From Pseudomonadota bacterium (GTDB lineage: Bacteria > Pseudomonadota > Alphaproteobacteria > Rhizobiales > Xanthobacteraceae): a stretch of DNA of 58,738 bases. Where the stretch lies: assembly GCA_003576765.1 (NCBI GenBank), contig QEVP01000013.1:1-58738 (forward strand), in the 5' to 3' direction. Shown here in pieces: positions 27,398 through 35,529 of the stretch; position 1 is the first letter of the stretch, and each line of letters starts with the position of its first letter. Under the pieces are notes generated by a model. It ran no database searches, was not told where the DNA came from, and saw only the letters and a program-made list of their open reading frames with translations. A program made the translations under genes and the position numbers.

Positions 27398-27880
27398 TTA
27401 CTCGCCGGCGGCAGCGTTGCGCGGCGGCGTCAGGCGGGCCTGCCTGTCGAGGGGGCAGGGGCGGTACAGGCGATCGAGGTCGCGACCGCTCAGGAAGATC
27501 ATCTGCCGCCGCAAGCCGCCGTGGCGCGCGATCCAGCGCCGGATCGGAGCGGGATACATCGCCAGCAGAAGCCGCGTCGCCTCGGCGTTGGTCACCGGGC
27601 GGCCGTGCGCGCCCATGTCCCAGGCGGCGTGGAAGCCGAGCCGCGCGCGCGGCGTCACGCAGATGCGGTCGCGCGACACCGTGCCCAGCACCAGCGTGCA
27701 GGCGGAGGCGCACAGCCCGTCGATGATCACCGTGTCGCCTGACTGGCCCAGTTCTTCGAACCGGTCGAGGTAGGTGCCGATGCGGCCGCCGCGGTCGTCG
27801 GCAATCCGAGTGGCTGCTCCGGCGGCCGCGAGGCCGCCGCACAACAGCGCCATCGCCAGCAGACCGGTTGCAAGCCTCAT
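27398..27880 (-). CDS. Small exported ClpP/crotonase-like protein (COG3904 type)
   Basis: This 160-residue protein has a signal peptide (MRLATGLLAMALLCGG, cleavage near AGA-A). A core follows with the pattern GLCASACTLVLGT, then RARLGFHAAWD, then a C-terminal basic tail. The GxCxSACT-like block with a downstream GFHA is shared by predicted periplasmic ClpP-like proteins. The serine may be the nucleophile position, but activity is not established. The ATG at 27880 has a GAAAGGA ribosome site; a longer open frame upstream is rejected. It points away from the FAD dehydrogenase. Confidence 0.72.
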   Translation of the reverse strand: MRLATGLLAMALLCGGLAAAGAATRIADDRGGRIGTYLDRFEELGQSGDTVIIDGLCASACTLVLGTVSRDRICVTPRARLGFHAAWDMGAHGRPVTNAEATRLLLAMYPAPIRRWIARHGGLRRQMIFLSGRDLDRLYRPCPLDRQARLTPPRNAAAGE

Positions 27881-28090
27881 CGCACGTCCTTTCGATTCGT
27901 CGCCAATAGCGTGTTGCAGAAGGTCGATGTTTGTCCAGATGGCGCGGCCCGTGCGCGCACGATTCATTTGCAGTGTTGCCGCGCGGATGCAGGCCGGTGG
28001 CCGGTTGCGATATTCGCTGTCGTGCAATTGTCATTGACCGTTGCGGATGCGCCGCGCTTCAATCGCCGGAACGCTCGGATGGAGTGAGAC

Positions 28091-29746
28091 ATGGCCGACG
28101 CCGATGTCATCGTGGTGGGGGCGGGATTGGCCGGGCTGGTCGCCGCGACCGAGATCGCCGACGCCGGGCGGCGGGTCGTCGTCGTTGATCAGGAGGGCGA
28201 GCAGAACCTCGGCGGCCAGGCGTTCTGGTCGTTCGGCGGTCTGTTCCTCGTCGATTCGCCCGAGCAGCGCCGGCTGCGCATCCACGATTCGCATGCGCTG
28301 GCGCTGAAGGACTGGATGGGCACCGCGGGCTTCGACCGCGCCGAGGACGCTTGGCCGCGGCGCTGGGCGGAGGCTTACGTCGCCTTCGCCGCCGGCGAGA
28401 AGCGGGCCTGGCTCCACGCCATGGGCGTGCGCTTCTTTCCGATTGTCGGCTGGGCGGAGCGCGGCGGCACCGACGCCATGGGCCACGGCAACTCGGTGCC
28501 GCGTTTCCACATCACCTGGGGAACGGGGCCGGGCCTGCTGGAGCCGTTCATCGCCCGTGCGCGCGCGGCGGAGGCCGCCGGCCGGCTGACGTTCCGCTTT
28601 CGCCACCGGGTCGATCGCCTGTCACGGACCGGCGGTGCGGTCGATGGCGTCAGCGGCGCCGTGCTGGCGCCCTCGCGCGCTGCGCGCGGGGAAGCATCCT
28701 CGCGCGAGGTGGTCGGTGACTTCGCGCTTGCCGCGCAGGCGGTGATCGTCGCCTCCGGCGGCATCGGCGGCAACCCGGAACTGGTGCGCCAGAACTGGCC
28801 GGAGCGGCTCGGCTCGCCGCCGCGGCGGATGATCTCCGGCGTTCCGGCTCATGTCGATGGCCGCATGATCGGCATCGCCGAGGCCGCCGGCGCGCGGCTG
28901 ATCAACCGCGACCGCATGTGGCACTACGTCGAGGGCGTGGAGAATTTTGCGCCGATCTGGCCGAACCACGGCATCCGCATTCTGCCGGGGCCGTCCTCGC
29001 TGTGGTTCGACGCCACCGGCAAGCGGCTGCCGCCGCCGCTCTATCCCGGCACCGACACGCTCGGCCAGCTCGCCTACATCATGGCGACCGGCTACGACTA
29101 TTCGTGGTTCATCCTGACGCAAAGCATCATCAAGAAGGAATTTGCGCTGTCAGGGTCCGAACAGAACCCGGATCTCACCGGCAAGAGCTGGCGTAAGACG
29201 CTGCGCCGCGCCACCAACAAGGGCGCGCCGGCGCCCGTCGAGGCGTTCAAAACGAAGGGTGCCGACTTCATCGTGCGCGACGATCTCGAAAACCTCGTCG
29301 CGGCGATGAACCGGTTGTCCGGCGACAATCTGCTGCAGCTCGACGAGATCCGCGCCCAGATCGAGGCACGCGACCGCGAGCTCGACAATCCCTTCGTCAA
29401 GGACATGCAGGTGATGGGCATCCACAACGCTCGCCGCTACATCGGCGACCGCCTGATCCGCACCGCAAAGCCCCATCGCATCCTCGATCCGGCGCACGGG
29501 CCGCTGATCGCGGTCAGGCTCAACATCCTGACCCGCAAGACGCTGGGCGGACTGGAAACCGACCTCGAAGCTCGCGTGTTCGGCGGCGACGGTGCCGTCA
29601 TCCCCGGCCTTTATGCAGTCGGCGAGGCGGCCGGTTTCGGCGGTGGCGGCGTCCATGGTTACCGGGCGCTGGAGGGCACGTTCCTCGGCGGCTGCCTGTT
29701 CTCGGGGCGCAACGCCGGCCGTGCGGTGGCCAAGGCAATCAGTTAA
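28091..29746 (+). CDS. FAD-dependent dehydrogenase (flavocytochrome c/ketosteroid dehydrogenase-like)
   Basis: This 551-residue flavoprotein has an N-terminal dinucleotide fold (VIVVGAGLAGLVAATEIADA, then VVVVDQE). The FAD_binding_2 C-terminal block reads PGLYAVGEAAGFGGGGVHGY and LGGCLFSGRNAGRAVA. Homologues are annotated only as FAD-binding dehydrogenases related to 3-ketosteroid dehydrogenases and fumarate reductases. No substrate can be assigned. There is no signal peptide, so it is cytosolic. It stands as a single gene ahead of the sigma factor. Confidence 0.88.
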   Translation: MADADVIVVGAGLAGLVAATEIADAGRRVVVVDQEGEQNLGGQAFWSFGGLFLVDSPEQRRLRIHDSHALALKDWMGTAGFDRAEDAWPRRWAEAYVAFAAGEKRAWLHAMGVRFFPIVGWAERGGTDAMGHGNSVPRFHITWGTGPGLLEPFIARARAAEAAGRLTFRFRHRVDRLSRTGGAVDGVSGAVLAPSRAARGEASSREVVGDFALAAQAVIVASGGIGGNPELVRQNWPERLGSPPRRMISGVPAHVDGRMIGIAEAAGARLINRDRMWHYVEGVENFAPIWPNHGIRILPGPSSLWFDATGKRLPPPLYPGTDTLGQLAYIMATGYDYSWFILTQSIIKKEFALSGSEQNPDLTGKSWRKTLRRATNKGAPAPVEAFKTKGADFIVRDDLENLVAAMNRLSGDNLLQLDEIRAQIEARDRELDNPFVKDMQVMGIHNARRYIGDRLIRTAKPHRILDPAHGPLIAVRLNILTRKTLGGLETDLEARVFGGDGAVIPGLYAVGEAAGFGGGGVHGYRALEGTFLGGCLFSGRNAGRAVAKAIS

Positions 29747-29778
29747 GGCGGCTGGTTAGAGCGGCGGCTGACACGGCC

Positions 29779-29803
29779 GGAACCTTTTTGGCATTGCGTC
29801 ATC
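29779..29803 (+). promoter_or_regulatory. ECF-type promoter of the sigma factor gene
   Basis: GGAACCTTT at 29779-29787 and TCATC at 29799-29803 are separated by 11 bases. The same words with the same spacing lie before the DUF4142 gene at 30546-30570. GGAAC is a typical ECF -35 element, so autoregulation is inferred. Confidence 0.65.
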
Positions 29804-29838
29804 CAATGACGTGTCGCAGTCTCCTTCACGAGGCCGTC

Positions 29839-30537
29839 ATGAGTGTCGTCCCGCAACTCCGCCTTCCCGCTTCCCCGCTGTCGCTGAGCGAGGAGGCCGA
29901 CCTCGTGCGCCGCGCCCGCGCGCGCGAGGCGAGCGCCGTCCGCGCCATCATCCAGGCCAATAACCGCCGGCTGTTCCGCATGGCGCGCAGCATTCTCAAG
30001 AACGACGCCGAGGCCGAGGACGTGGTGCAGGAGACCTATGTCCGGGCTTTCACCCACCTCGACGGCTTTCGCGGCGAGTCGAGCCTCGCCACCTGGCTGA
30101 CCCGTATCGCCATGAACGAGGCGCTCGGCCGGCTGCGGCGGCAGCACCCAACCGTCGAATGGACGACGCTGGAGCCCGGCGCGCTCGAAGCGCAGGTCAT
30201 CCAGTTTCCCCTCTCGACGCCACCTGAGGACCCCGAACGGACCATGGCGCAGCGTGAAATCCAGACTGTCGTCGAGCGTGCCATCGACGAACTGCCGGAC
30301 GCTTTCCGCAGCGTGTTCATCGCCCGCGTGGTCGAGGGCTTGAGCACCGAGGAGACCGCGGAGGTGCTCGACCTCAAGCCGGAAACGGTGAAGACGCGGC
30401 TGTTTCGCGCCCGCGCGCTGTTGCGCGACAATGTCGAGAAGCGCATCGGCCCGGTGATGATGGAGGCGTTTCCGTTCGCCGGCAAACGCTGCGAGCGGTT
30501 GACCGAGGCCGTGCTCAAGCGGCTCGACCTCGCGTAA
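29839..30537 (+). CDS. RNA polymerase sigma factor, ECF (sigma-70 family)
   Basis: This 232-residue protein has region 2 (IIQANNRRLFRMARSILKND, then AEDVVQETYVRAFTHLDGF and SLATWLTRIAMNEALG) and region 4 (ELPDAFRSVFIARVVEGLST, then ETVKTRLFRARALLRDNV). A C-terminal extension of about 30 residues contains a single cysteine. The ATG at 29839 has GAGG six bases upstream; TTG/ATG starts further upstream would overlap the promoter. No anti-sigma gene is adjacent. An identical promoter motif precedes this gene and the next, suggesting it drives itself and the DUF4142-cupredoxin pair. Confidence 0.94.
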   Translation: MSVVPQLRLPASPLSLSEEADLVRRARAREASAVRAIIQANNRRLFRMARSILKNDAEAEDVVQETYVRAFTHLDGFRGESSLATWLTRIAMNEALGRLRRQHPTVEWTTLEPGALEAQVIQFPLSTPPEDPERTMAQREIQTVVERAIDELPDAFRSVFIARVVEGLSTEETAEVLDLKPETVKTRLFRARALLRDNVEKRIGPVMMEAFPFAGKRCERLTEAVLKRLDLA

Positions 30538-30545
30538 AGATTCGC

Positions 30546-30570
30546 GGAACCTTTCCGCGCCCCTCTCATC
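30546..30570 (+). promoter_or_regulatory. ECF-type promoter of the DUF4142 gene
   Basis: GGAACCTTT at 30546-30554 and TCATC at 30566-30570 have exactly the same spacing as in front of the sigma factor. The element starts eight bases after the sigma factor stop and lies 66 bases upstream of the next ATG. Confidence 0.65.
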
Positions 30571-30635
30571 GAACCTCGTGCAAGACAACGACGCCGCGGT
30601 GCGAAGCGCACCGCTCGGCGCAAGGAGGTTCAAAC

Positions 30636-31166
30636 ATGTTGCTTCGATGGAATGCGGCGGCGATCGCTGCCGCGTGCATGATGGGTTGCGCCACGCTGGC
30701 GCAGGCCGCAGGCTCCGCACCGACCGATCCGCAGATCGCTCACATTGCCTACACCGCCGGCGCGCTCGATGTCGCCGTCGCCAGGCAGGCGTTGAAAAAG
30801 ACCAGGAGCAAGGCGGTCAAGGCATTCGCCAACGACATGGTGCGCGACCATGAGGCGGTGAACAAGCAGGCGCTGGCGCTGGTCAAGAAGCTGAAAGTCA
30901 CGCCGGAGGACAACGACACCAGCCGTGCGCTGACCAAGCAGATCAAGGACGAGCAGGCCAAGCTCGCCAAGCTCAAAGGCAAGGCGTTCGACAAGGCTTA
31001 TATCGACCACGAGGTTGCCTTTCACAAGACCGTCAACGGCGCGCTGACCTCGACGCTGATCCCCTCGGCGCAGAACGCCGAGTTGAAATCGTTCCTGGAG
31101 ACCGGCCTGAAGATCTTCCAGGGCCACGAGCAGCATGCCGAGCATGTCGCGGCGGACCTGAAGTAA
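30636..31166 (+). CDS. DUF4142 periplasmic protein
   Basis: This 176-residue exported protein has a signal peptide (residues 1-24, cleavage near AQA-A). A four-helix DUF4142 domain follows (DPQIAHIAYTAGALDVAVAR, KAFANDMVRDHEAVNKQAL, FDKAYIDHEVAFHKTVNGAL, GHEQHAEHVAADL). It is rich in Lys, Ala and His, with conserved His/Glu positions that recall ferritin-like or metal-binding bundles. The molecular role of DUF4142 is not established. Its own ECF-type promoter and the cupredoxin downstream suggest an envelope stress or metal response. Confidence 0.9.
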   Translation: MLLRWNAAAIAAACMMGCATLAQAAGSAPTDPQIAHIAYTAGALDVAVARQALKKTRSKAVKAFANDMVRDHEAVNKQALALVKKLKVTPEDNDTSRALTKQIKDEQAKLAKLKGKAFDKAYIDHEVAFHKTVNGALTSTLIPSAQNAELKSFLETGLKIFQGHEQHAEHVAADLK

Positions 31167-31181
31167 CCGGCACTGGCTTCG

Positions 31182-31217
31182 CCATGCCGCCGGAGCCTTA
31201 GTCCACCGGCGGCATGG
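31182..31217. other. 12-bp perfect inverted repeat between the DUF4142 and cupredoxin genes
   Basis: CCATGCCGCCGG (31182-31193) and CCGGCGGCATGG (31206-31217) form a strong stem with a 12-base loop. No T-run follows. It lies 16 bases past the DUF4142 stop and ends 23 bases before the cupredoxin ATG. Partial termination, mRNA stabilisation or a DNA-binding site are all possible. Confidence 0.75.
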
Positions 31218-31240
31218 GCGCTCCCGACAAGGACAGAACC

Positions 31241-31573
31241 ATGTTCGCTTCGTTATTGCCGACGTGCCGGTCGTTGTGGCTGGCGTTGCCGCTGGCTGTC
31301 GGCCTTGCCGCGCCGGCCTTTGCCGAAACCATCACCGTCACCATCGAGAAGCTGACGTTCCAGCCCGCCGAGGTGAAGGCCAAAGTCGGCGACACCATCC
31401 AGTGGGTCAACAAGGACGTGCTGGCGCATAGCGCGACCGCGCGCGACAAGAGTTTTGACGTGATCCAGCCGCCGAAGAAAACGGTGTCGCAGACGCTGAC
31501 CAGGGCCGGCAGCTTCGATTACTACTGCAAGTACCATCCCAACATGAAGGGACGGCTCACCGTGGCGCCATGA
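31241..31573 (+). CDS. Cupredoxin (amicyanin/plastocyanin-like blue copper protein)
   Basis: This 110-residue periplasmic protein has a signal peptide (cleavage near AFA-E) and a complete type 1 copper site: H63 (LAHSATA), C96, H99 and M102 in [11 protein letters not shown]. The short C-x2-H-x2-M spacing fits amicyanin/pseudoazurin-type loops. It probably carries electrons or buffers copper. The ATG at 31241 is preferred over earlier in-frame starts because the signal peptide starts there. It follows the DUF4142 gene and is likely co-expressed, modulated by the hairpin between them. Confidence 0.92.
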   Translation: MFASLLPTCRSLWLALPLAVGLAAPAFAETITVTIEKLTFQPAEVKAKVGDTIQWVNKDVLAHSATARDKSFDVIQPPKKTVSQTLTRAGSFDYYCKYHPNMKGRLTVAP

Positions 31574-31665
31574 CGCCGCCGGCCGGTGGTCCGCTCCGCA
31601 GGGTGCGGGACGTGTGGCCAACGCCGCGCGCAGCGTGTATCAGCAGGGCCGTCCATGAGAAGAGG

Positions 31666-32709
31666 ATGGCTTTCAGCGTGACCCCGCCCGCAAAACCGCT
31701 GCTCGACGTGCTGTCAGGGGCGCGCCGCGTGCCGCCGCCGGTCTGGATGATGCGCCAGGCCGGACGCTATCTGCCGGAATACCGCGCCGTGCGCGAAAAG
31801 GCCGGCGGCTTTCTCGACCTTTGCTTCACCCCCGAACTGGCCGCGGAGGTGACGCTGCAACCGATCCGCCGGTTCGGCTTCGACGCCGCGATCATCTTTT
31901 CCGATATCCTGGTGGTGCCGCATGCGCTCGGCCGTGCGGTGCGCTTCGAGGCCGGCGAGGGGCCGCGGCTCGATCCGCTCGACACGGCGGAGCAGATCGC
32001 GGCGCTGCCGACGCGCGCCGATGCCGCCACCTTCGCGCCGGTCTACGAGGCATTGCGGCTGACCCGGGCGGCGCTCGATCCCGCCGTGACGCTGCTCGGT
32101 TTCTGCGGCGCGCCGTGGACGGTCGCGACCTACATGGTGGCGGGGCACGGCACGCCGGACCAGGCGCCGGCGCGGATGTTCGCCTATCGCGAGCCGCAGG
32201 CGTTTGCGGCGCTGATCGACCGGCTGACCGAGACCTCGATCGATTACCTCGCGGCACAGCTTCAGGCCGGCGCCGATGCCGTGCAGATCTTCGACACCTG
32301 GGCCGGCGTGCTGCCGCCGCGCGAGTTCGCGCGCTGGTGCGCAGCACCCGTCAGGCGCATCGTCGAAGGCGTGCGCGCAAAAGTGCCGGGCGCAAAAATC
32401 ATCGGCTTTCCGCGCGGCGTCGGTGCGTTGCTCGGCGATTTTGTCGAACGAACCGGCGTCGATGCCGTCAGCATCGACTGGGCGGCGGAGCCCGCCTTTG
32501 TGCGTGAGCGGGTGCAGACCCGCGTCGCGGTGCAGGGCAATCTCGACCCGCTAGCGCTGATCGCCGGTGGCGACGCGCTCGACCGCGCGGTGGATGACGT
32601 CCTTGAGAATTTCGGCACCGGCCGGCTGATCTTCAATCTCGGCCACGGCATTCAGCCGCAGACGCCGATCGCCCATGTCGAGCGCATGCTGCGCCGGGTG
32701 CGGGGGTAG
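31666..32709 (+). CDS. hemE: Uroporphyrinogen decarboxylase
   Basis: HemE removes four carboxyl groups from uroporphyrinogen III in haem synthesis. The 347-residue product shows the N-terminal signature [16 protein letters not shown] and the second signature [13 protein letters not shown]. Further conserved blocks are [21 protein letters not shown] and FNLGHGI. The ATG at 31666 gives the normal family length; its AGAAGAGG ribosome site is close to the start. The open frame upstream reaches into the cupredoxin gene but lacks conserved sequence. hemH and hemN are not nearby. Confidence 0.97.
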   Translation: MAFSVTPPAKPLLDVLSGARRVPPPVWMMRQAGRYLPEYRAVREKAGGFLDLCFTPELAAEVTLQPIRRFGFDAAIIFSDILVVPHALGRAVRFEAGEGPRLDPLDTAEQIAALPTRADAATFAPVYEALRLTRAALDPAVTLLGFCGAPWTVATYMVAGHGTPDQAPARMFAYREPQAFAALIDRLTETSIDYLAAQLQAGADAVQIFDTWAGVLPPREFARWCAAPVRRIVEGVRAKVPGAKIIGFPRGVGALLGDFVERTGVDAVSIDWAAEPAFVRERVQTRVAVQGNLDPLALIAGGDALDRAVDDVLENFGTGRLIFNLGHGIQPQTPIAHVERMLRRVRG

Positions 32710-32738
32710 AGATCTGTCTTGAGCGGAGTCGTGTCGGC

Positions 32739-33101
32739 TTATGCCTTGCGGCTGACGCGGGGCGGGCCGGCATTGGCGTCGCGCATCACGTCGAGCGTGC
32801 GGAAATAGGCGCGCCGGCGCAGCATCACCTCTTCCGGAAACTGCCGGACTACCGCGCCCGAACGCTTGTCGATCACCTGATAGACCATCATCGCCGCGGC
32901 CTGATCCATGACCACCTGCCGGCCGAGCTGTTTGCCGGCCGTCTGCGTATCCATCCGGAGCGCGCTACCCGCATCGGGCGCGGTCACGCTGCGGCCCGGC
33001 GGCAACTGCGTCGGCACGTCGTCAGCGGCGGCCGGCGCGCGTGAGAGAGTGACGGCGGCGCCCGGCAGTCCCACAGGGGTGACATTGATGGTCGCGCTCA
33101 T
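32739..33101 (-). CDS. FlaG-like flagellar protein
   Basis: This 120-residue protein has a disordered first half. The C-terminal block VYQVIDKRSGAVVRQFPEEVMLRRRAY resembles the FlaG pattern (VxVxDxxTGEVVRQxPxE). FlaG proteins influence filament length in some bacteria, with unclear mechanism. It lies at the left end of the flagellar cluster on the same strand as flgI-flgJ-flgN, but 155 bases beyond the FlgN-like gene. Assignment rests on the short motif and context. Confidence 0.65.
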   Translation of the reverse strand: MSATINVTPVGLPGAAVTLSRAPAAADDVPTQLPPGRSVTAPDAGSALRMDTQTAGKQLGRQVVMDQAAAMMVYQVIDKRSGAVVRQFPEEVMLRRRAYFRTLDVMRDANAGPPRVSRKA

Positions 33102-33256
33102 AGCGGCCTCCCGGATTCATCCGAGAAGAACCCCAGCCCCGCCCGTCGATCAAGATCGCCGGCCGCCCATGAACGTGCAGTTATGAAACGTGTTCAATCG
33201 CGCATTGCCGCGCGCGCCGCAGTTTGATTCAATTTGTTGCGCGGATGCGCCGCCGC

Positions 33257-33718
33257 TTACAGCGTGCGGCTGACGGCGAGCGGCGACAACTGGCGCGTGC
33301 TCGCGCCGGCGTGCTGGCCGCTCGCCGTATAGGTCTGCGGTACATGCTTGCGCTGCATTTCGCCGTTGACGCCGCGCACGATGCCCTCCGAGACGGCATG
33401 GGCGGTGGCAAGCACGGTCAGGTTGGCCTGGAGCAGGGCGCGGAACGTCTCGTGATGGCGCCGCAACGCGGTGAGCAGGTCCGGCGCGGTGCTCGCCAGC
33501 GCCGCCTCGGTGCCCTTCAGCCGCTCGACAGCCTGCATGTAGCGCTGCGACAGCGCCGTCTTGTCCTCCTGCAAGGCCATCGCCTCGACGACCTTGCCGT
33601 TGCGCACCAGCGCGGTCTCGCGCTCGACGATATCGAGCAGCGCGGTCATCGTGGCGATCAGGCTTTCGGCGAGCGGCTCGGCGGGGAGGGCGGCCGGCTG
33701 TTGCTGCATGTCCATCAT
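33257..33718 (-). CDS. FlgN-like flagellar export chaperone
   Basis: This 153-residue, mostly helical protein (MTALLDIVERETALVRNGKV, then ALQEDKTALSQRYMQAVERL) has the FlgN pattern: an N-terminal helix bundle with a Glu-rich L-x2-E-x-A motif. FlgN delivers the hook-filament junction proteins FlgK and FlgL to the export gate. I chose the ATG at 33718, since upstream residues in the open frame overlap the rod-binding protein gene. It is the third gene of the flgI unit. Similarity is weak, as usual for this family. Confidence 0.7.
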   Translation of the reverse strand: MMDMQQQPAALPAEPLAESLIATMTALLDIVERETALVRNGKVVEAMALQEDKTALSQRYMQAVERLKGTEAALASTAPDLLTALRRHHETFRALLQANLTVLATAHAVSEGIVRGVNGEMQRKHVPQTYTASGQHAGASTRQLSPLAVSRTL

Positions 33719-33734
33719 GGTCGGTGCCTTGACC

Positions 33735-34094
33735 TTATTTGCCGGCGTTGTCCGCCTGCTGGAGGATGAGAGTGCGGAACACTTCGTCGGACACACCGAC
33801 GCCGCCGGCTTTCGCAAAGTTCTTCGCATATTCATCGGTCAGCATCGAGCGCCACACGCCCGTCGCCTGGGTGTCGCCGAACGGCCCGTCGCCTTTCAGG
33901 CCGGTGGTCATCTGCGAGAACATCGTGTTGAGGAACATCGCCTCGAAATCCTGCGCGGTGGCGCGGGCTTTCTGCTGCGCCTGCGGCGAGACCTTGGTCA
34001 GCGCCGTTTCAAGCTGCGGGTCGGCCTTGTGCGTCAGCGCCGAGATCACGGTTCCGGCCACGCCGGCCGCCAGTCCAATGGCTGCGGGGATCAT
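33735..34094 (-). CDS. flgJ: Rod-binding protein (FlgJ N-terminal type, no muramidase domain)
   Basis: The product is 119 residues from the ATG at 34094, or 120 from an overlapping GTG. It matches the rod-capping half of FlgJ (KARATAQDFEAMFLNTMFSQ, then GDTQATGVWRSMLTDEYAKN). Alphaproteobacterial rod-binding proteins lack the C-terminal glucosaminidase domain, so the short length is normal. Its start overlaps the flgI stop codon, showing translational coupling. It should cap the growing rod in the periplasm. Confidence 0.88.
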   Translation of the reverse strand: MIPAAIGLAAGVAGTVISALTHKADPQLETALTKVSPQAQQKARATAQDFEAMFLNTMFSQMTTGLKGDGPFGDTQATGVWRSMLTDEYAKNFAKAGGVGVSDEVFRTLILQQADNAGK

Positions 34095-35233
34095 CACATC
34101 ACCTCGATGTCGGCTTCGATGGCGCCCGCCGCCTTGATCGCCTGCAGAATCCCGATCAGGTCGCGCGGGCCGATGCCGAGGCTGTTCAGGCCATCGACGA
34201 GTTGTTGCAGCGATACGCCGTTCTTGACCACGGCGAGCTTCTTGCCGTCCTCCTGCACGCCGACGCGGGTGTTGGGCGTCACCACCGTCTGGCCGCGCGA
34301 GAGGGGATTGGGCTGGCTCACCTGCGGGCTTTCGGAGATCGTCACCGTCAGGTTGCCCTGCGCCACCGCCACCGTGGCGACGCGGACGTCGCGGCCCATG
34401 ACGATGATGCCGGAGCGCTCGTCGATGACGATCTTGGCGGCGAGATCGGGCTCGACCTGCAGCTGCTCGATCTCGGTGAGCAGTGCCACGACGTTGCCCT
34501 TGAACTCCTTCGGCACCGAAAGCTGCACGGTGGAGGGATCGAGCGGTTCGGCGGTTCTGCTGCCGAGGTAGTCGTTGACAGCGGCGGCGATCCGTTTGGC
34601 GGTGGTGAAATCAGCGTTGCGCAGCGCCAGCCGGATGTTGGGCAGACGGTTCAGTGCGAACTCGATCTCGCGTTCGATGATGGCGCCGTTGGCGATGCGG
34701 CCGACGGTCGGCACGCCCCGGGTGATGCTGGCGGCGGCGCCCTCGGCCTGGAAGCCGCCGATGGCGAGCGAACCCTGCGCCACCGCGTAGACGTTGCCGT
34801 CGGCGCCGAGCAGCGGCGTCACCAATAGCGTGCCGCCTTGCAGGCTCTTGGCGTCGCCGAGCGCCGAGACGGTGACGTCCATCCGCGTCCCTTGCGTGCC
34901 GAACGCCGGCAGGTTGCCGGTGACCATCACGGCGGCGACGTTGCCGGTGCGGATGGTGGCGCCGCGGATGTTGACGCCCATGCGCTCCAGCATCGCCTGC
35001 AGCGACTGCTTGGTGAACGGGATGTTGTTGAGGGTGTCGCCGGTGCCGTTGAGGCCGACCACCAGGCCGTAGCCGATCAACTGGTTCTGGCGCACGCCCT
35101 CGATGTTGGCGAGGTCCTTGATGCGCGAGGTCGCCTGCGCCGCGGTCGCGACGAGCGTCAGGGCTGCGACCGCAGCCGCGGCCGTTCGCCACAGATGCGT
35201 AAAACGTCGCCCGGCCGCTGTGAAACTGGACAT
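34094..35233 (-). CDS. flgI: Flagellar P-ring protein FlgI
   Basis: FlgI polymerises around the rod in the peptidoglycan layer. The 379-residue protein has a signal peptide (LWRTAAAAVAALTLVATAAQ, cleavage near AQA-T). The family blocks RIKDLANIEGVRQNQLIGYG, LVVGLNGTGD, RIANGAIIERE and GVSLQQLVDGLNSLGIGPRD follow. The ATG at 35233 follows GGGGAG. It heads the leftward unit flgI-flgJ-flgN. A good sigma-54 promoter lies 74 bases upstream, with a GCCCGGCA motif at enhancer distance. Confidence 0.97.
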   Translation of the reverse strand: MSSFTAAGRRFTHLWRTAAAAVAALTLVATAAQATSRIKDLANIEGVRQNQLIGYGLVVGLNGTGDTLNNIPFTKQSLQAMLERMGVNIRGATIRTGNVAAVMVTGNLPAFGTQGTRMDVTVSALGDAKSLQGGTLLVTPLLGADGNVYAVAQGSLAIGGFQAEGAAASITRGVPTVGRIANGAIIEREIEFALNRLPNIRLALRNADFTTAKRIAAAVNDYLGSRTAEPLDPSTVQLSVPKEFKGNVVALLTEIEQLQVEPDLAAKIVIDERSGIIVMGRDVRVATVAVAQGNLTVTISESPQVSQPNPLSRGQTVVTPNTRVGVQEDGKKLAVVKNGVSLQQLVDGLNSLGIGPRDLIGILQAIKAAGAIEADIEVM

Positions 35234-35288
35234 CCTCTGCTCCCCGCTGAGGCTGAACGCTTGGAGGGTGCCGCGCTCCCACACGGCA

Positions 35289-35305
35289 TTGACCCGGCAT
35301 TAACC
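35289..35305. promoter_or_regulatory. CtrA-type box at the flgI promoter
   Basis: TTGA-N7-TTAACC has one mismatch to the CtrA consensus TTAA-N7-TTAAC. It overlaps the expected transcription start of the flgI sigma-54 promoter, so it could repress flgI or serve fliX on the other strand. Confidence 0.45.
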
Positions 35306-35306
35306 A

Positions 35307-35323
35307 TGCGAACGCCGTGCCAA
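35307..35323 (-). promoter_or_regulatory. Sigma-54 promoter of flgI
   Basis: On the minus strand the sequence is TTGGCACGGCGTTCGCA. The -24 GG and -12 GC are ten bases apart, and the only mismatch to TTGGCACG-N4-TTGCW is one base in the -12 part. It ends 74 bases upstream of the flgI ATG. Confidence 0.75.
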
Positions 35324-35422
35324 CCGGCGCATTTCCGTAAGCCGTTGAGAATGCTGCGGTCTACTGGCTGGAGCGAACGGCCGGGGCGGCGAGGCGCGGC
35401 AAATCCGGCAGCTCCGCCGGCA

Positions 35423-35435
35423 AAATCTGCCGGGC
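35423..35435. promoter_or_regulatory. FlbD/ftr-like enhancer motif between flgI and fliX
   Basis: Minus strand GCCCGGCAGATTT, nearly identical to GCCCGGCAGAAA and GCCCGGCAATTT in the flgF-fliL region. It also forms an inverted repeat CCGGCA-N5-TGCCGG (35417-35433). It is about 100 bases upstream of the flgI sigma-54 element, a usual distance for an enhancer-binding activator. Confidence 0.5.
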
Positions 35436-35437
35436 CG

Positions 35438-35454
35438 TTTACCGCCCGTTAACC
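35438..35454 (+). promoter_or_regulatory. CtrA-type box upstream of fliX
   Basis: TTTA-N7-TTAACC has one mismatch to the CtrA consensus and ends 75 bases before the fliX ATG. In Caulobacter fliX is an early gene under CtrA control. Confidence 0.6.
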
Positions 35455-35529
35455 ATGACGACCCACTGTTCCCGCACCGTTCCCAAAGGCCGGCGCGGCC
35501 TGCCGGGCGCTCCATCGAGGGAGAGCACC

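Noticed and set aside
30538..30635. Small anti-sigma gene between the sigma factor and the DUF4142 gene
   Set aside because: The 98-base gap holds only a promoter and leader; no frame could encode an anti-sigma factor.
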